Assembly: GCA_947503925.1 (NCBI GenBank)
Contig: CANNFQ010000001.1
Location: forward strand, 868,001 to 932,000
DNA from: an uncultured Paracoccaceae bacterium
GTDB taxonomy: Bacteria > Pseudomonadota > Alphaproteobacteria > Rhodobacterales > Rhodobacteraceae
DNA length: 64,000 nucleotides
Direction: 5' to 3'
Every line of letters starts with the position of its first letter. Within the stretch, counting starts at the first letter, position 1. A program made the translations under genes and the position numbers. Below, piece after piece: positions 26,794 to 35,847 of this stretch. Under the pieces are notes generated by a model. That model ran no database searches. It was not told the origin of the DNA and saw nothing but the letters and a program-made list of their open reading frames with translations.

Positions 26794-27402
26794 TCATTCG
26801 CCCCAGATCACCCGCACATAGTTCTGGGTCTCGCGATATGGTGGCACGCCGTTATAGCGTTCCACCGCCCCCGGCCCGGCATTATAGGCCGCAAGGGCCA
26901 GCCGCCATGTACCGAACTTGTCAAATTGCTGGCGCAGGTAACGCGCGCCGCCTTCCAGGTTCTGGGCCGGATTGCTGGCATCAACACCCAGCAACCGTGC
27001 GGTGGGCGGCATCAGTTGCGCCAAACCCATCGCCCCTTTAACGGATCGCGCATTGGGATTCCACCCGCTTTCCTGCTGCACAAGGCGCAAAAACAAATCC
27101 TCTGGCACGCGGTTCTTGCGCGCCGCATCGCGGGCGGTATTCAGGTATTGCCCCCGATAGCTGCCCGTATAGACCGGCGTCGACCCCGGCGCGCCAGGCA
27201 CTTCGACGCGCGGCGGCTGCAACCGGATAGAGTTGTTATATTGCTGAGAGGCACGGCCATCCAGTACCGACAACTGACTTTGAAATAAGGCAGATCGCGA
27301 CATAGTCGACACCTGTTCCTGCGCAGTGCCCATGGCACCCGCGCATATCAAAGCACCTATGCAAACTGATCCGAAGTACCGCACCTGCCCAACCCAATTC
27401 AC
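26794..27402 (-). CDS. Lytic transglycosylase, SLT domain
   Basis: 202 residues starting with GTG ([13 protein letters not shown]), followed by a signal-like helix ending near GTAQE. The C-terminal half (about 85-200) is a family 1 transglycosylase domain that cuts peptidoglycan between MurNAc and GlcNAc with an anhydro product. Seen: [14 protein letters not shown] with the catalytic Glu, [30 protein letters not shown] and [16 protein letters not shown]. It is divergent from ssb across 121 bases. Confidence 0.93.
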   Translation of the reverse strand: MNWVGQVRYFGSVCIGALICAGAMGTAQEQVSTMSRSALFQSQLSVLDGRASQQYNNSIRLQPPRVEVPGAPGSTPVYTGSYRGQYLNTARDAARKNRVPEDLFLRLVQQESGWNPNARSVKGAMGLAQLMPPTARLLGVDASNPAQNLEGGARYLRQQFDKFGTWRLALAAYNAGPGAVERYNGVPPYRETQNYVRVIWGE

Positions 27403-27523
27403 TGTTTCGCAGGTAACCTAGCCATTTTCAGTCGCGAAACCAGCCCCCCGGCGTAATTCACTGTTAACCTTGTGTGTCCAGTCTGTCACAAAAGCGCAAA
27501 GCAGAATCGCGGGAGGTGCCAGT

Positions 27524-28036
27524 ATGGCCGGATCAGTGAACAAAGTTATTCTTATCGGAAATCTGGGTGCCGACCCCGAGGTGCGGACATTCCAGAATGG
27601 TGGCAAAGTCTGCAACCTGCGTATCGCCACGTCTGAGACATGGAAAGATCGCAACACCGGCGAACGCCGCGAAAAAACCGAATGGCACAGCGTCGCGATT
27701 TTCCAGGAAGGCCTTGTGCGCGTGGCCGAGCAGTACCTCAAAAAAGGCTCCAAGGTCTATGTCGAAGGCAAGTTGCAAACCCGCAAATGGCAGGATCAAT
27801 CCGGTCAGGACCGCTATTCAACCGAGGTCGTTCTGAACGGGTTTGATGGCACATTAACCATGCTGGATGGCCGTAGTGAAGGCGGCGGTGGTGGCGGTGG
27901 CAACTACAGCGGCGGCGGTTATAGCGGCGGCGGAAGTGGTGGCAGTTCCTACGGTGGCGGCAACGATGGCGGCTATGGCGGCTCGCAAACCGGTGGCGGC
28001 GGCGGCAGCGACATGGATGATGAAATCCCGTTCTAA
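27524..28036 (+). CDS. ssb: Single-stranded DNA-binding protein
   Basis: 170 residues. The OB fold fills residues 1-112 ([43 protein letters not shown]). A Gly/Ser/Tyr-rich flexible linker with repeated GGG and YSGG units follows (about 118-160). The acidic tip DMDDEIPF at the end recruits replication and repair partners. The start at 27524 has GGGAGGTG just upstream. The gene downstream follows after three bases. Confidence 0.97.
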   Translation: MAGSVNKVILIGNLGADPEVRTFQNGGKVCNLRIATSETWKDRNTGERREKTEWHSVAIFQEGLVRVAEQYLKKGSKVYVEGKLQTRKWQDQSGQDRYSTEVVLNGFDGTLTMLDGRSEGGGGGGGNYSGGGYSGGGSGGSSYGGGNDGGYGGSQTGGGGGSDMDDEIPF

Positions 28037-28039
28037 CCC

Positions 28040-28354
28040 ATGGCAGAACTCTCGCCGGAAGCAAAAATACTCATCTTGAATGCGGTCATTCTGGCGGTCG
28101 CATATCTGGGCATCTACCCCAGCCTGCAAGAGAAAACCATGAACAGGATCATGACAATCGACGTGATCCTGTCCGCCATTGCAATCGGCGTGGCCGGTGC
28201 CCTGTTCTGGGGCAGCGACATACGCTTTAACATGCTGTTTTTTCAAAGCAATTGGGCGGTTTTTACGGTTATCACGCTGATGCTCATGGAAATCCCACTC
28301 TTCCTGCGCTTCGCGCAGAAACACGGTATTAACCTCATGGGCGATGATGACTAG
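28040..28354 (+). CDS. Small membrane protein after ssb
   Basis: 104 residues with about three predicted membrane helices (ILILNAVILAVAYLGIYPSL, IDVILSAIAIGVAGALFWGS, and a third including WAVFTVITLMLMEIPLFLRF). The C-terminus, MGDDD, is acidic. It begins three bases after the ssb stop, so it is probably co-transcribed, and its last four bases overlap the 3' end of aroB on the other strand. I do not recognise a function. Confidence 0.78.
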   Translation: MAELSPEAKILILNAVILAVAYLGIYPSLQEKTMNRIMTIDVILSAIAIGVAGALFWGSDIRFNMLFFQSNWAVFTVITLMLMEIPLFLRFAQKHGINLMGDDD

Positions 28355-29466
28355 CGACCCGCCAATGCATCCGTCAACACGGTCAGAACCGCATCGCGCG
28401 GCACATCAGAGGTGATGAATGCCTCCCCAATCCCACGCGCCAGAATGAAGCGCAGCTTGCCATCCAGCACCTTCTTGTCCTGCCCCATCAGCTCCAGCAA
28501 AGCATCGGCATCAGGCAAATCACCGGGGATGTCAGCGATATCCACCTTCATTCCCATCTGACGCAAATGTGCCCGCACGCGGCTTGGGTCTTCCTGGCTG
28601 CACAGTCGCAGACGGGCGGATAATTCGAATGCCAGCGCGCAGCCAATGGCGACCCCTTCGCCATGCAGCAGACGGTCGGAATAGCCCGTCGCGGCTTCCA
28701 ACGCATGGCAGAACGTATGGCCCAGGTTCAGCAGCGCGCGGTCGCCCTGCTCGGTCTCATCCCGCTGCACGATATCGGCCTTCATCTGGCAAGATCGGGT
28801 GACGGCCCGCACCCGCGCATCCATATCACCGGCAGCAAGCGCAGGGCCATTCTGTTCCAGCCAGTCAAAGAAACGTGCATCGCCCAGCAACCCGTATTTG
28901 ACGACCTCGCCATAACCGGCCAGAAAATCGCGCGCGGTCAGCGTTCCCAGTAACGCCGTATCCGCCAGCACAAGTGCCGGTTGGTGAAACGCACCAATCA
29001 GGTTTTTGCCCATGGGGGAATTGATCCCCGTCTTGCCGCCAACCGAACTATCGACCTGCGCCAGCAGGCTCGTTGGGATCTGCACGAACCGGACGCCACG
29101 GCGCAGGATCGCCGCCGCAAACCCGGCCAGATCGCCAATGACGCCGCCGCCAAAGGCCACAACAACATCGCCACGCTCTACCTTCTGCGCCAGCAGCCAT
29201 TCCGCTGTGCGTTCCAGCTCCGCCCAGCATTTCGTGGCCTCCCCAGGGGGTAATGCCAACGCTTCCGATGTCAGACCGGCAGCGGACAACCCGGCCTGCA
29301 ATTGCGCCAGATGCAACTCGGCAACATTGTGATCCGTGACGATACAAACATGTTTACGCCCCCCCATCGGGGCCAGAAACTGACCAACCTGCGCCAATAA
29401 TCCCGGCGCAATTTCAATGTCATAGGCCCGGCCGGGCAGCTCCACATGCACTGTCGCGGCAGTCAT
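28351..29466 (-). CDS. aroB: 3-dehydroquinate synthase
   Basis: 371 residues from MTAATVHVEL. AroB makes 3-dehydroquinate from DAHP with NAD and a divalent metal, step two of the shikimate pathway. Seen: GGGVIGDLAGFAAAILRRG near 110, IPTSLLAQVDSSVGGKTGIN near 135, and the metal-site regions GYGEVVKYGLL and LLNLGHTFCHALEA. The ATG shares one base with the aroK stop (TGATG). An alternative ATG two codons upstream lies inside aroK. Confidence 0.97.
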   Translation of the reverse strand: MTAATVHVELPGRAYDIEIAPGLLAQVGQFLAPMGGRKHVCIVTDHNVAELHLAQLQAGLSAAGLTSEALALPPGEATKCWAELERTAEWLLAQKVERGDVVVAFGGGVIGDLAGFAAAILRRGVRFVQIPTSLLAQVDSSVGGKTGINSPMGKNLIGAFHQPALVLADTALLGTLTARDFLAGYGEVVKYGLLGDARFFDWLEQNGPALAAGDMDARVRAVTRSCQMKADIVQRDETEQGDRALLNLGHTFCHALEAATGYSDRLLHGEGVAIGCALAFELSARLRLCSQEDPSRVRAHLRQMGMKVDIADIPGDLPDADALLELMGQDKKVLDGKLRFILARGIGEAFITSDVPRDAVLTVLTDALAGR

Positions 29467-30023
29467 CAGCAAGGCTCCAGAATATTCGGATGGGATTGCA
29501 AGACCGCCAGCGCGCTGGCGGTTGTTTCATCAATTGATGCGTCACGCTGGATGGCAAGGCGTAACCCCGCCTTGGCGTAAACCGGTTTACGGGCGTCAAA
29601 AATCTGCGTCAGCGTGGCCTTGGGATCTGCGGTGCGCAGCAAGGGGCGCGTGTCTTTATGGCGCACCCGAGACCACAGCGTTTCAACATCCGCATCCAGC
29701 CAAAGGGCAACACCCATCTCAGCAATCGCATCGCGATTGGTCTCTGCCAGAAATGCCCCCCCGCCGGTCGATACGACACTGGGCGGACCCGACAACAGAC
29801 GGCGCAGCACTTCAGCCTCGCGTTTGCGAAAAAACGCCTCACCATCGCGGTCAAAAATCTCGGCAATGGTCAGGGCGGCGGCCTCTTCGATGGCGTTGTC
29901 GCTATCGACAAAATCAACACCCAGACGGGCGGCAAGAGTCCGGCCGATGGCCGTCTTACCCGACCCCATCATGCCGACCAAAACCACCGTCCGGCGCAGC
30001 CGATATGCCGACCCATCCGTCAT
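29466..30023 (-). CDS. aroK: Shikimate kinase
   Basis: 185 residues of the NMP-kinase fold. AroK phosphorylates shikimate at the 3-hydroxyl. Seen: the P-loop LVGMMGSGKTAIGR at about 15-28, FVDSDNAIEEAA with the Asp-x-Asp Mg/shikimate site near 36, FRKREAEVLRRLL near 64, and STGGGAFL near 83. It forms the usual aroK-aroB pair. Confidence 0.97.
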   Translation of the reverse strand: MTDGSAYRLRRTVVLVGMMGSGKTAIGRTLAARLGVDFVDSDNAIEEAAALTIAEIFDRDGEAFFRKREAEVLRRLLSGPPSVVSTGGGAFLAETNRDAIAEMGVALWLDADVETLWSRVRHKDTRPLLRTADPKATLTQIFDARKPVYAKAGLRLAIQRDASIDETTASALAVLQSHPNILEPC

Positions 30024-30175
30024 CTACTGCCCCCCTTGCCCAAGCCCTTATGCAACCTCGTGAAAAATTAGTGAATGAATGCCGTGATCTTGCGGAAAAG
30101 ACCATATATAAACACCTTCACAAGTGGCACTTAGACCACATATTCGAGGCAGTTACACGAAACGAGGTGCGGGCA

Positions 30176-30328
30176 ATGTGGCGATTGATGAAGGCATTGG
30201 TGTTTTTGATCATCCTGGCTGGCGCAGGGCTGGTCGCTTACGCCTATATCGGCCCTATCTTCTTTCCGGCTGATTTTGCGGCTCCAACCCAAGAGGTAAC
30301 GCAACCTGTCACGCTGGATACAAATTAA
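30176..30328 (+). CDS. 50-residue single-pass membrane protein upstream of the TPR-like exported protein
   Basis: The frame reads MWRLMKALVFLIILAGAGLV, a single N-terminal hydrophobic helix, then IGPIFFPADF and a polar C-terminal tail (PTQEVTQPVTLDTN). GAGGTG lies about 7 bases before the ATG. A second ATG at 30188 is possible. The TAA overlaps a potential ATT start of the next gene (ATTAA), so the two look like one translational unit. The 152-base gap back to aroK is AT-rich and probably holds their promoter. Function unknown. Confidence 0.68.
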   Translation: MWRLMKALVFLIILAGAGLVAYAYIGPIFFPADFAAPTQEVTQPVTLDTN

Positions 30329-30356
30329 GCCCGGACTGCTCGGCAGTCTGCTTTAC

Positions 30357-31835
30357 ATGTTGGCAATGCCCGTTGCCGCGCAGGATACGGCTGCGCCGCT
30401 ATCGGCGATTGATTGGCTCTCACAAAGCATTGAACCCGCTAGGTTGGCCGAACCACCCGTGACCGAAGGGATCAGCACACCTGTCGTGACGGTCACGCCG
30501 CTGGATGGCCCATCCAACGACCCGATCGGGCTGTTGCCGGCAGACGTCACCGGCCTGCCCCCTTCGATCTGGTCAGCAAGTGATGAGGCCACGCTGGTGT
30601 CTCTGGTGCGTGCGGAGCGCGTCGAAACGCTTCCCGCCATTCAGGAATTCCTGCGCGTGTTGATGTTGGCAGAGGCGGACCCACCCTTGGGCGCTGGTCC
30701 TGATGGCGCGCTATTTATTGCCCGCGTCGACAAGCTGTTGGATTTGGGGGCGCTGGAACAGGCCAAATCCCTGATCGAAGCGGCAGAACCTGACACCGCC
30801 CCCCTTTTCCGCCGCTGGTTTGATGTGGCCCTTCTGACAGGGACAGAGGATGACGCCTGCGATGTGGTCAAATCCACCCCATCCATCGCACCAACCTATT
30901 CCGCGCGCATCTTTTGCTTGGCCCGCAATGGTGACTGGAACGCCGCCGCACTGACGCTGAACACCCACCGGGTGCTGGGCGATATCAGTCAAGCGGAAGA
31001 GGCGCTGATCTCCCGATTCCTTGACCCCGAATTGTACGAAGGCGAACCACCACTGGACCCGCCTGCCCGGGTCAGCCCCCTGATGTTCCGGATGCATGAA
31101 GCCGTAGGCGAGCCGTTGATCACAGCCAACCTGCCACTGGCCTTTTCCCATGCGGATCTGCGCACGACCACGGCTTGGAAATCCCAGATCGAAGCGGCAG
31201 AGCGGCTGGCCCGCCATGGCGCCGTGTCCGAAAACGTGTTGCAGCGCATCTATACCGCCCGCACGCCCGCCGCATCGGGCGGAGTCTGGGACCGGGCCGA
31301 CGCGATCCAGCGATTTGACATCGCCATACAGGCCCGCGACCCGCGCGCCGTATCGCGGGCATTGCCCGACGCATGGGATGCCGTCGCACAGGCGCGGGCA
31401 GAGGTGCCGTTTGCCAAACTCTATGGCGCAGCCTTGCAGGACATCCCGCTAAGCGGGCGGGCAGCAGATATCGCGTTTGAGGTCGGGCTTTTGTCACCGG
31501 CCTATGAAACCGTTGCCATAAACGCCGATGGGCAAGACCCGTTCCTCATTGCTCTGGCCCGCGGTGTCCCGCAAGAAGTCCGGGTCACCGCCCCACGCCT
31601 GCTTGCGATCCAGGCGGCTTTTAACGGCGCGCCGACACCCGATTCGCTGCAAGACCTGCTGGATGAAGGAAAACTGGGCGAGGCATTGCTGCGTGCGATC
31701 ACAGTCTTTCATCAGGGCTATTCCGGCGATGTGGGATCACTGACTGACGCGCTGGCACTGTTCCGGACCGTGGGGCTAGAGGATGTCGCCCGGCGTGCCG
31801 CCCTGCAACTGATGATCCTGGACCGGGCGACATGA
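30357..31835 (+). CDS. Large exported helical-repeat protein, start codon uncertain
   Basis: 492 residues from the first ATG. Reading upstream in frame from that ATG adds KPGLLGSLLY before MLAMPVAAQ, which completes a normal Sec signal peptide with Lys at position 2. That would require an ATT start at 30324, overlapping the previous stop. The mature protein is Ala/Leu-rich and helical with TPR-like pairs (LLDLGALEQAKSLIEAAEPD, LDEGKLGEALLRAITVFHQG), suggesting a periplasmic scaffold. There are no catalytic motifs. Its stop overlaps the xerD ATG (ATGA). Unknown function. Confidence 0.75.
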   Translation: MLAMPVAAQDTAAPLSAIDWLSQSIEPARLAEPPVTEGISTPVVTVTPLDGPSNDPIGLLPADVTGLPPSIWSASDEATLVSLVRAERVETLPAIQEFLRVLMLAEADPPLGAGPDGALFIARVDKLLDLGALEQAKSLIEAAEPDTAPLFRRWFDVALLTGTEDDACDVVKSTPSIAPTYSARIFCLARNGDWNAAALTLNTHRVLGDISQAEEALISRFLDPELYEGEPPLDPPARVSPLMFRMHEAVGEPLITANLPLAFSHADLRTTTAWKSQIEAAERLARHGAVSENVLQRIYTARTPAASGGVWDRADAIQRFDIAIQARDPRAVSRALPDAWDAVAQARAEVPFAKLYGAALQDIPLSGRAADIAFEVGLLSPAYETVAINADGQDPFLIALARGVPQEVRVTAPRLLAIQAAFNGAPTPDSLQDLLDEGKLGEALLRAITVFHQGYSGDVGSLTDALALFRTVGLEDVARRAALQLMILDRAT

Positions 31836-32764
31836 GCGCTGCTAACAACCCGATGGCCCGCTGGGTACAGGTGTTTCTTGAGGCGCAAGCCGCTGAACTG
31901 GACGCCGCGACCAATACACAACTCGCCTATGCACGCGACCTGCAGAATTTTGCCGATTGGCTCACCGATAAGGCACTGCATTATGCCACGGCAAATCGCG
32001 ATCATATTGAAAGCTACCTGATCGCATGCGAGGCTGAAGGGTTAGCCAAATCAACACGCGCCAGACGGCTGTCTGCCATCAAGCAGCTTTTCCGTTTCGC
32101 GTTTGAGGAAGGTTGGCGCGACGACAACCCTGCGATCCAGATCAAAGGGCCGGGCCGGGCCAAACGCCTGCCCAAAACGCTTGAGATTGCAGAGGTTGAC
32201 CAGTTGCTGGCGGCCGCGCGTAACAGCAAACGCGATGCGCTGCGCAATACCTGCCTGATGGAGCTGCTCTATGCCACGGGGATGCGCGTGACCGAGTTGG
32301 TCAGCCTGCCGGTCTCTGCCGCGCGGGGCGATCCGCGCATGTTGCTGGTCCGGGGCAAAGGCGGCAAGGAACGGCTTGTGCCGCTATCGCCCCCTGCCCG
32401 TGCAGCGCTTGCCACCTATCTGACGGAACGGGACGCAGCCGAGGATGCGGCGCGCCAAAAGGGCAAACCGGCCTCCAAATTCCTGTTCCCGTCGCGCGCC
32501 GCCGCCGGGCACTTAACCCGGCAGCGGTTTTTCCTCTTGATCAAGGAATTTGCGGCAGCGGGTGGCGTATCACCGGACAAGGTCACACCCCACACATTGC
32601 GCCACGCCTTTGCCACGCATCTGCTGGCAGGCGGCGCCGATCTGCGATCAATCCAGACCATGTTGGGCCATGCCGATGTCGCCACAACCGAAATCTACAC
32701 CCATGTGCTGGATGCTCGTCTCAAGGAACTGGTTTTGGAACATCATCCTTTGGCAAAACCTTGA
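31832..32764 (+). CDS. xerD: Tyrosine recombinase XerD
   Basis: 310 residues. XerD acts with XerC at dif to resolve chromosome dimers at division. The N-terminal SAM-like core-binding domain runs to about 110 (LEAQAAELDAATNTQLAYAR), and the catalytic domain follows. Catalytic residues seen: Arg in ATGMRVTELVSL, Lys in GKGGKERLVPL, HTLRHAFATHLL, and LGHADVATTEIYTHV with the nucleophilic Tyr. Length and the absence of phage genes support a housekeeping Xer over a mobile integrase. Coupled to the upstream gene through ATGA. Confidence 0.93.
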   Translation: MSAANNPMARWVQVFLEAQAAELDAATNTQLAYARDLQNFADWLTDKALHYATANRDHIESYLIACEAEGLAKSTRARRLSAIKQLFRFAFEEGWRDDNPAIQIKGPGRAKRLPKTLEIAEVDQLLAAARNSKRDALRNTCLMELLYATGMRVTELVSLPVSAARGDPRMLLVRGKGGKERLVPLSPPARAALATYLTERDAAEDAARQKGKPASKFLFPSRAAAGHLTRQRFFLLIKEFAAAGGVSPDKVTPHTLRHAFATHLLAGGADLRSIQTMLGHADVATTEIYTHVLDARLKELVLEHHPLAKP

Positions 32765-32816
32765 AGCAGCGCCGCACAACCTCCATAAATACACCGTCTT
32801 TATGTGAAAGTCTCTG

Positions 32817-34112
32817 ATGGAACCTACAGTCTCTGACGCCGCCTTTTGGATTACGGCGGGTGCAATTCTTGTTTTGCTTGTGTTGTCGGGGTTCTTTTCT
32901 GGCTCTGAAACGGCATTGACCGCCGCATCGCGGGGTAAATTGCGGGCAGCTGCGGACAAAGGATCCAAAGGCGCTGAACGCGCATTAAAAATTACCGAAG
33001 ATAATGAACGGCTTATCGGTTCTGTCCTTTTAGGTAACAACGTCGTCAATATTCTGGCAACATCGCTGGCCACCGCCGTGCTGACCCAGCTTTTTGGGCA
33101 AAACGGGGTCGCTGCCGCGACGCTGATTATGACGCTGCTAGTCCTGATCTTTGCCGAGGTGCTGCCAAAAACCTTTGCGATCACATATCCTGAAAGCGTG
33201 GCATCCACCGTTGCCGCCCCCATCGGGCTGGTGGTCCGGATTTTTGCGCCGGTCGTGACAGCAGTGCGCTATCTGGTCCGCGGTGTTCTGTTCCTGTTTG
33301 GGGTGCGCACAGACCCCGACAGCCATATCCTCGCCGTACGCGAGGAAATCGCGGGCGCGCTGTCACTTGGCCATTCCGAAGGGATCGTCGAAAAGGAAGA
33401 TCGGGACCGTATCCTTGGTGCGCTCGACCTCAACGACCGGACGGTTGAAGAAGTCATGCTGCACCGGTCAGGGATCGAGATGATCGACGCCTCCATGACG
33501 CCAGAGGATATTCTGGCCCAAATACTTACCAGCCCGCATACCCGCCTGCCCCTGTTTCGGGATGATCAGGAAAACATCATCGGCGTGATCCACGCCAAGG
33601 ATTTGCTGCGTGCGATGCACAAGCTTTTGGCAGGCGGCAATGCCAAAGGCCTGGCAGCGTTTGACGTCACCAAGGTCGCGATGGAGCCTTATTTCGTGCC
33701 GGAAACCACAACGCTTGATGACCAGATGCGCAACTTCCTGAAGCGCAAAACGCATTTTGCGCTGGTGGTTGACGAATATGGTGGCTTGCAGGGGTTGATC
33801 ACGCTTGAAGACATACTTGAAGAAATCGTGGGCGAGATCGCAGACGAATTTGACGATGATGCGGCGGATCAAATCTCACGTACCAGCGACGGGGCTTATG
33901 TGGTTGATGGCGGCATGACCATCCGAGACCTGAACCGCGCCCATGACTGGAACCTACCCGATGATGAGGCCAACACAGTCGCCGGTCTGGTCATTCACGA
34001 GGCCCAGATGATCCCGCTGGAAGGGCAGGTTTTTTCTTTCCACGGGTTCCGGTTCGAGGTCGTCGACAAGGACCAGAACAGGATCGCAACGCTGAAAATT
34101 CGCAAACTATGA
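32817..34112 (+). CDS. CNNM/CorC-family membrane protein with CBS domains
   Basis: 431 residues. An N-terminal DUF21 (CNNM) membrane domain spans about 10-190 (VLSGFFSGSETALTAASRGK). A pair of CBS domains follows at about 210-335 (HTRLPLFRDDQENIIGVIHAKDL), and then the CorC/HlyC C-terminal domain (YVVDGGMTIRDLNRAHDWNLP). Family members are linked to magnesium or cobalt efflux and to metal resistance; the CBS pair probably senses nucleotides. It stands 52 bases after xerD. Confidence 0.92.
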   Translation: MEPTVSDAAFWITAGAILVLLVLSGFFSGSETALTAASRGKLRAAADKGSKGAERALKITEDNERLIGSVLLGNNVVNILATSLATAVLTQLFGQNGVAAATLIMTLLVLIFAEVLPKTFAITYPESVASTVAAPIGLVVRIFAPVVTAVRYLVRGVLFLFGVRTDPDSHILAVREEIAGALSLGHSEGIVEKEDRDRILGALDLNDRTVEEVMLHRSGIEMIDASMTPEDILAQILTSPHTRLPLFRDDQENIIGVIHAKDLLRAMHKLLAGGNAKGLAAFDVTKVAMEPYFVPETTTLDDQMRNFLKRKTHFALVVDEYGGLQGLITLEDILEEIVGEIADEFDDDAADQISRTSDGAYVVDGGMTIRDLNRAHDWNLPDDEANTVAGLVIHEAQMIPLEGQVFSFHGFRFEVVDKDQNRIATLKIRKL

Positions 34113-34128
34113 GGCGATATCCGGCTGG

Positions 34129-34617
34129 TTAGTCCGGCTTGCGATCAGGGCGCAATGCCGCCCAACAAGCCCCGGCTAAACCAGCCGTAATCAACGCCCA
34201 GATGCCGAATAACGTCAGGTTGGCCGCAAACTTGTCCCACCGGACGGCTGGATAGATCACCGACCGTTCTGGTGCCTCTGGGTCCACCAGAATTGAGATG
34301 GGGTTTTCTGGCGTCATATGCCGGTGCAACTGCCGCTGAATATTACCGTAATAGGCATGCCGCACACCGACCATTTCATCAAAGAAAACACGGGCACCGG
34401 TAATCTCTTCGCCGCCCCATTCATATGTATAACGCGCCTCAATCAGGTATTGTCGCCGGTCCGGCTGGCCGACCACAACGGACTGAATGACCGCAGGGAC
34501 AGCCTGCCAATGACGCGCCTCAAAGCTCTGATAAAGCGGTTTGAATGCTATTAGCGCCATAGGCACCAGCCCGGCCAGAAAACCTAGCGTGATGAGGACA
34601 AGGATCGCATTCCCCAT
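34129..34617 (-). CDS. DUF3592-type membrane protein
   Basis: 162 residues from MGNAILVLITLGF (an ATG at 34665 would add 16). One membrane helix lies at each end (about 3-25 and 132-155). The extracytoplasmic middle part reads WQAVPAVIQSVVV, YTYEWGGEEITGARVFF, then ISILVDPEAPERSVI. This Trp-x-x-x-x-A-x-I and Y-x-Y-x-x-x-G layout, with two flanking helices, is that of the DUF3592 family. Function unknown. It converges on the CorC-type gene. Confidence 0.78.
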   Translation of the reverse strand: MGNAILVLITLGFLAGLVPMALIAFKPLYQSFEARHWQAVPAVIQSVVVGQPDRRQYLIEARYTYEWGGEEITGARVFFDEMVGVRHAYYGNIQRQLHRHMTPENPISILVDPEAPERSVIYPAVRWDKFAANLTLFGIWALITAGLAGACWAALRPDRKPD

Positions 34618-34741
34618 TACCGATCCGTTATGCGCGGTCGATGGTTCCTTGGCAGATGGCGGCATCGGACAACCCGATCTTGTTGAAAGTCACGGGTTGC
34701 CATAGCTGCGAAGCATGACGCAATTATGGCTCAGGCCATTC

Positions 34742-35833
34742 CTAGCGATAGTAAAGCGACCGACCGTTATGGAAGACCTGCACCTTGGACGGATCGGCAG
34801 CCATCCGCACGGATCTGCCACGCAGGTCAGCGTGTATGCCGGGCAGCTTGCCAATCACTGCATCATTATCCGCGATCTTGTCAAAATAGAGCAACGTGAC
34901 TTCGCCCAATGCTTCGGTGATGTTCACCTTGCCTTCAAAGGCGTAATCGTCACCCGTCGTTTCGATCATATCCTCAGGGCGGATACCGATATTCACCTTC
35001 AGCCCCTGATCGGAAGCCTGGGTGGGAACAGCGGATTTCGCAACGCCCCCCCCATCCAGCTTGATGGTGGTCTGTTCACCGGTCTCAACAATTTCACCGC
35101 TTAACAAATTCATGGCCGGTGAACCGATGAACTGGGCCACGAATTCATTCTCGGGACGTTCATAAAGCTCCAACGGAGATCCAACCTGCGCAATACCCTT
35201 ATTGGCCAGAACCACGATGCGGGTGGCCAATGTCATCGCTTCAACCTGATCATGGGTCACATAGATCATCGTACTTTCAGGCATCGACTCCTTGAGCTGT
35301 GCAATCTCGATCCTTGTGGCGACACGCAGGGCGGCGTCAAGGTTCGAAAGAGGTTCGTCGAACAGATAGACCTTCGGGTCACGTACAATGGATCGGCCAA
35401 TCGCGACGCGCTGACGCTGACCACCGGACAGGGCCTTGGGCAGGCGATCCAGATATTCATCCAGTTGCAGAATCTTGGCGGCGCGGCTGACTGCCTCGTC
35501 AATCTCTTTTGGGGACTTCTTGGCCAGTTTCAGCGCGAAAGACATGTTATCGCGCACCGTCATATGGGGGTAAAGGGCGTAGGACTGGAAAACCATGGCG
35601 ATACCGCGTTGCGCGGGCGGCACGTCGTTCACCAGCTGGCCGTCGATTTCCAAGGTCCCACCCGTGATCTTTTCCAGCCCGGCGATCATCCGCAACAATG
35701 TGGATTTGCCGCAGCCTGACGGGCCAACAAAGACGATCAGCTCGCCCTGTTTGATGTCCAGATTGATGTTCTTGAGCACATCCACCGTGCCACCATAGGT
35801 CTTGGCAACATCCACCAGTTTCAGATCAGCCAT
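34742..35833 (-). CDS. aglK: Alpha-glucoside ABC transporter ATP-binding protein
   Basis: 363 residues of the MalK/UgpC class, which powers carbohydrate importers. Seen: Walker [10 protein letters not shown] near residue 36, [13 protein letters not shown] near 133, Walker [16 protein letters not shown] near 155, and a C-terminal MalK-type TOBE regulatory region (about 235-363, [17 protein letters not shown]). It closes the aglEFGAK run, 14 bases after aglA. The gene order matches the agl operon of Sinorhizobium. Confidence 0.92.
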   Translation of the reverse strand: MADLKLVDVAKTYGGTVDVLKNINLDIKQGELIVFVGPSGCGKSTLLRMIAGLEKITGGTLEIDGQLVNDVPPAQRGIAMVFQSYALYPHMTVRDNMSFALKLAKKSPKEIDEAVSRAAKILQLDEYLDRLPKALSGGQRQRVAIGRSIVRDPKVYLFDEPLSNLDAALRVATRIEIAQLKESMPESTMIYVTHDQVEAMTLATRIVVLANKGIAQVGSPLELYERPENEFVAQFIGSPAMNLLSGEIVETGEQTTIKLDGGGVAKSAVPTQASDQGLKVNIGIRPEDMIETTGDDYAFEGKVNITEALGEVTLLYFDKIADNDAVIGKLPGIHADLRGRSVRMAADPSKVQVFHNGRSLYYR

Positions 35834-35847
35834 GTCTCACTCCCCTT

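Noticed and set aside
30090..30112. TTGCGG and TATAAA as a promoter for the 50-aa gene
   Set aside because: The two boxes are only 11 bases apart; no correct -35 box lies at the right distance, so no promoter is called.
29522..30175. A 268-residue plus-strand frame leading into the 50-aa membrane protein
   Set aside because: Most of it is the antisense of aroK; the remaining intergenic part uses codons that are rare here (ATA, TTA, CGA). A good ribosome site precedes the ATG at 30176.
31832..32764. Tyrosine recombinase as a mark of an integrated element
   Set aside because: Length, motif set and coupling to a conserved envelope gene fit housekeeping XerD; there are no attachment-site repeats, tRNA or phage genes nearby.
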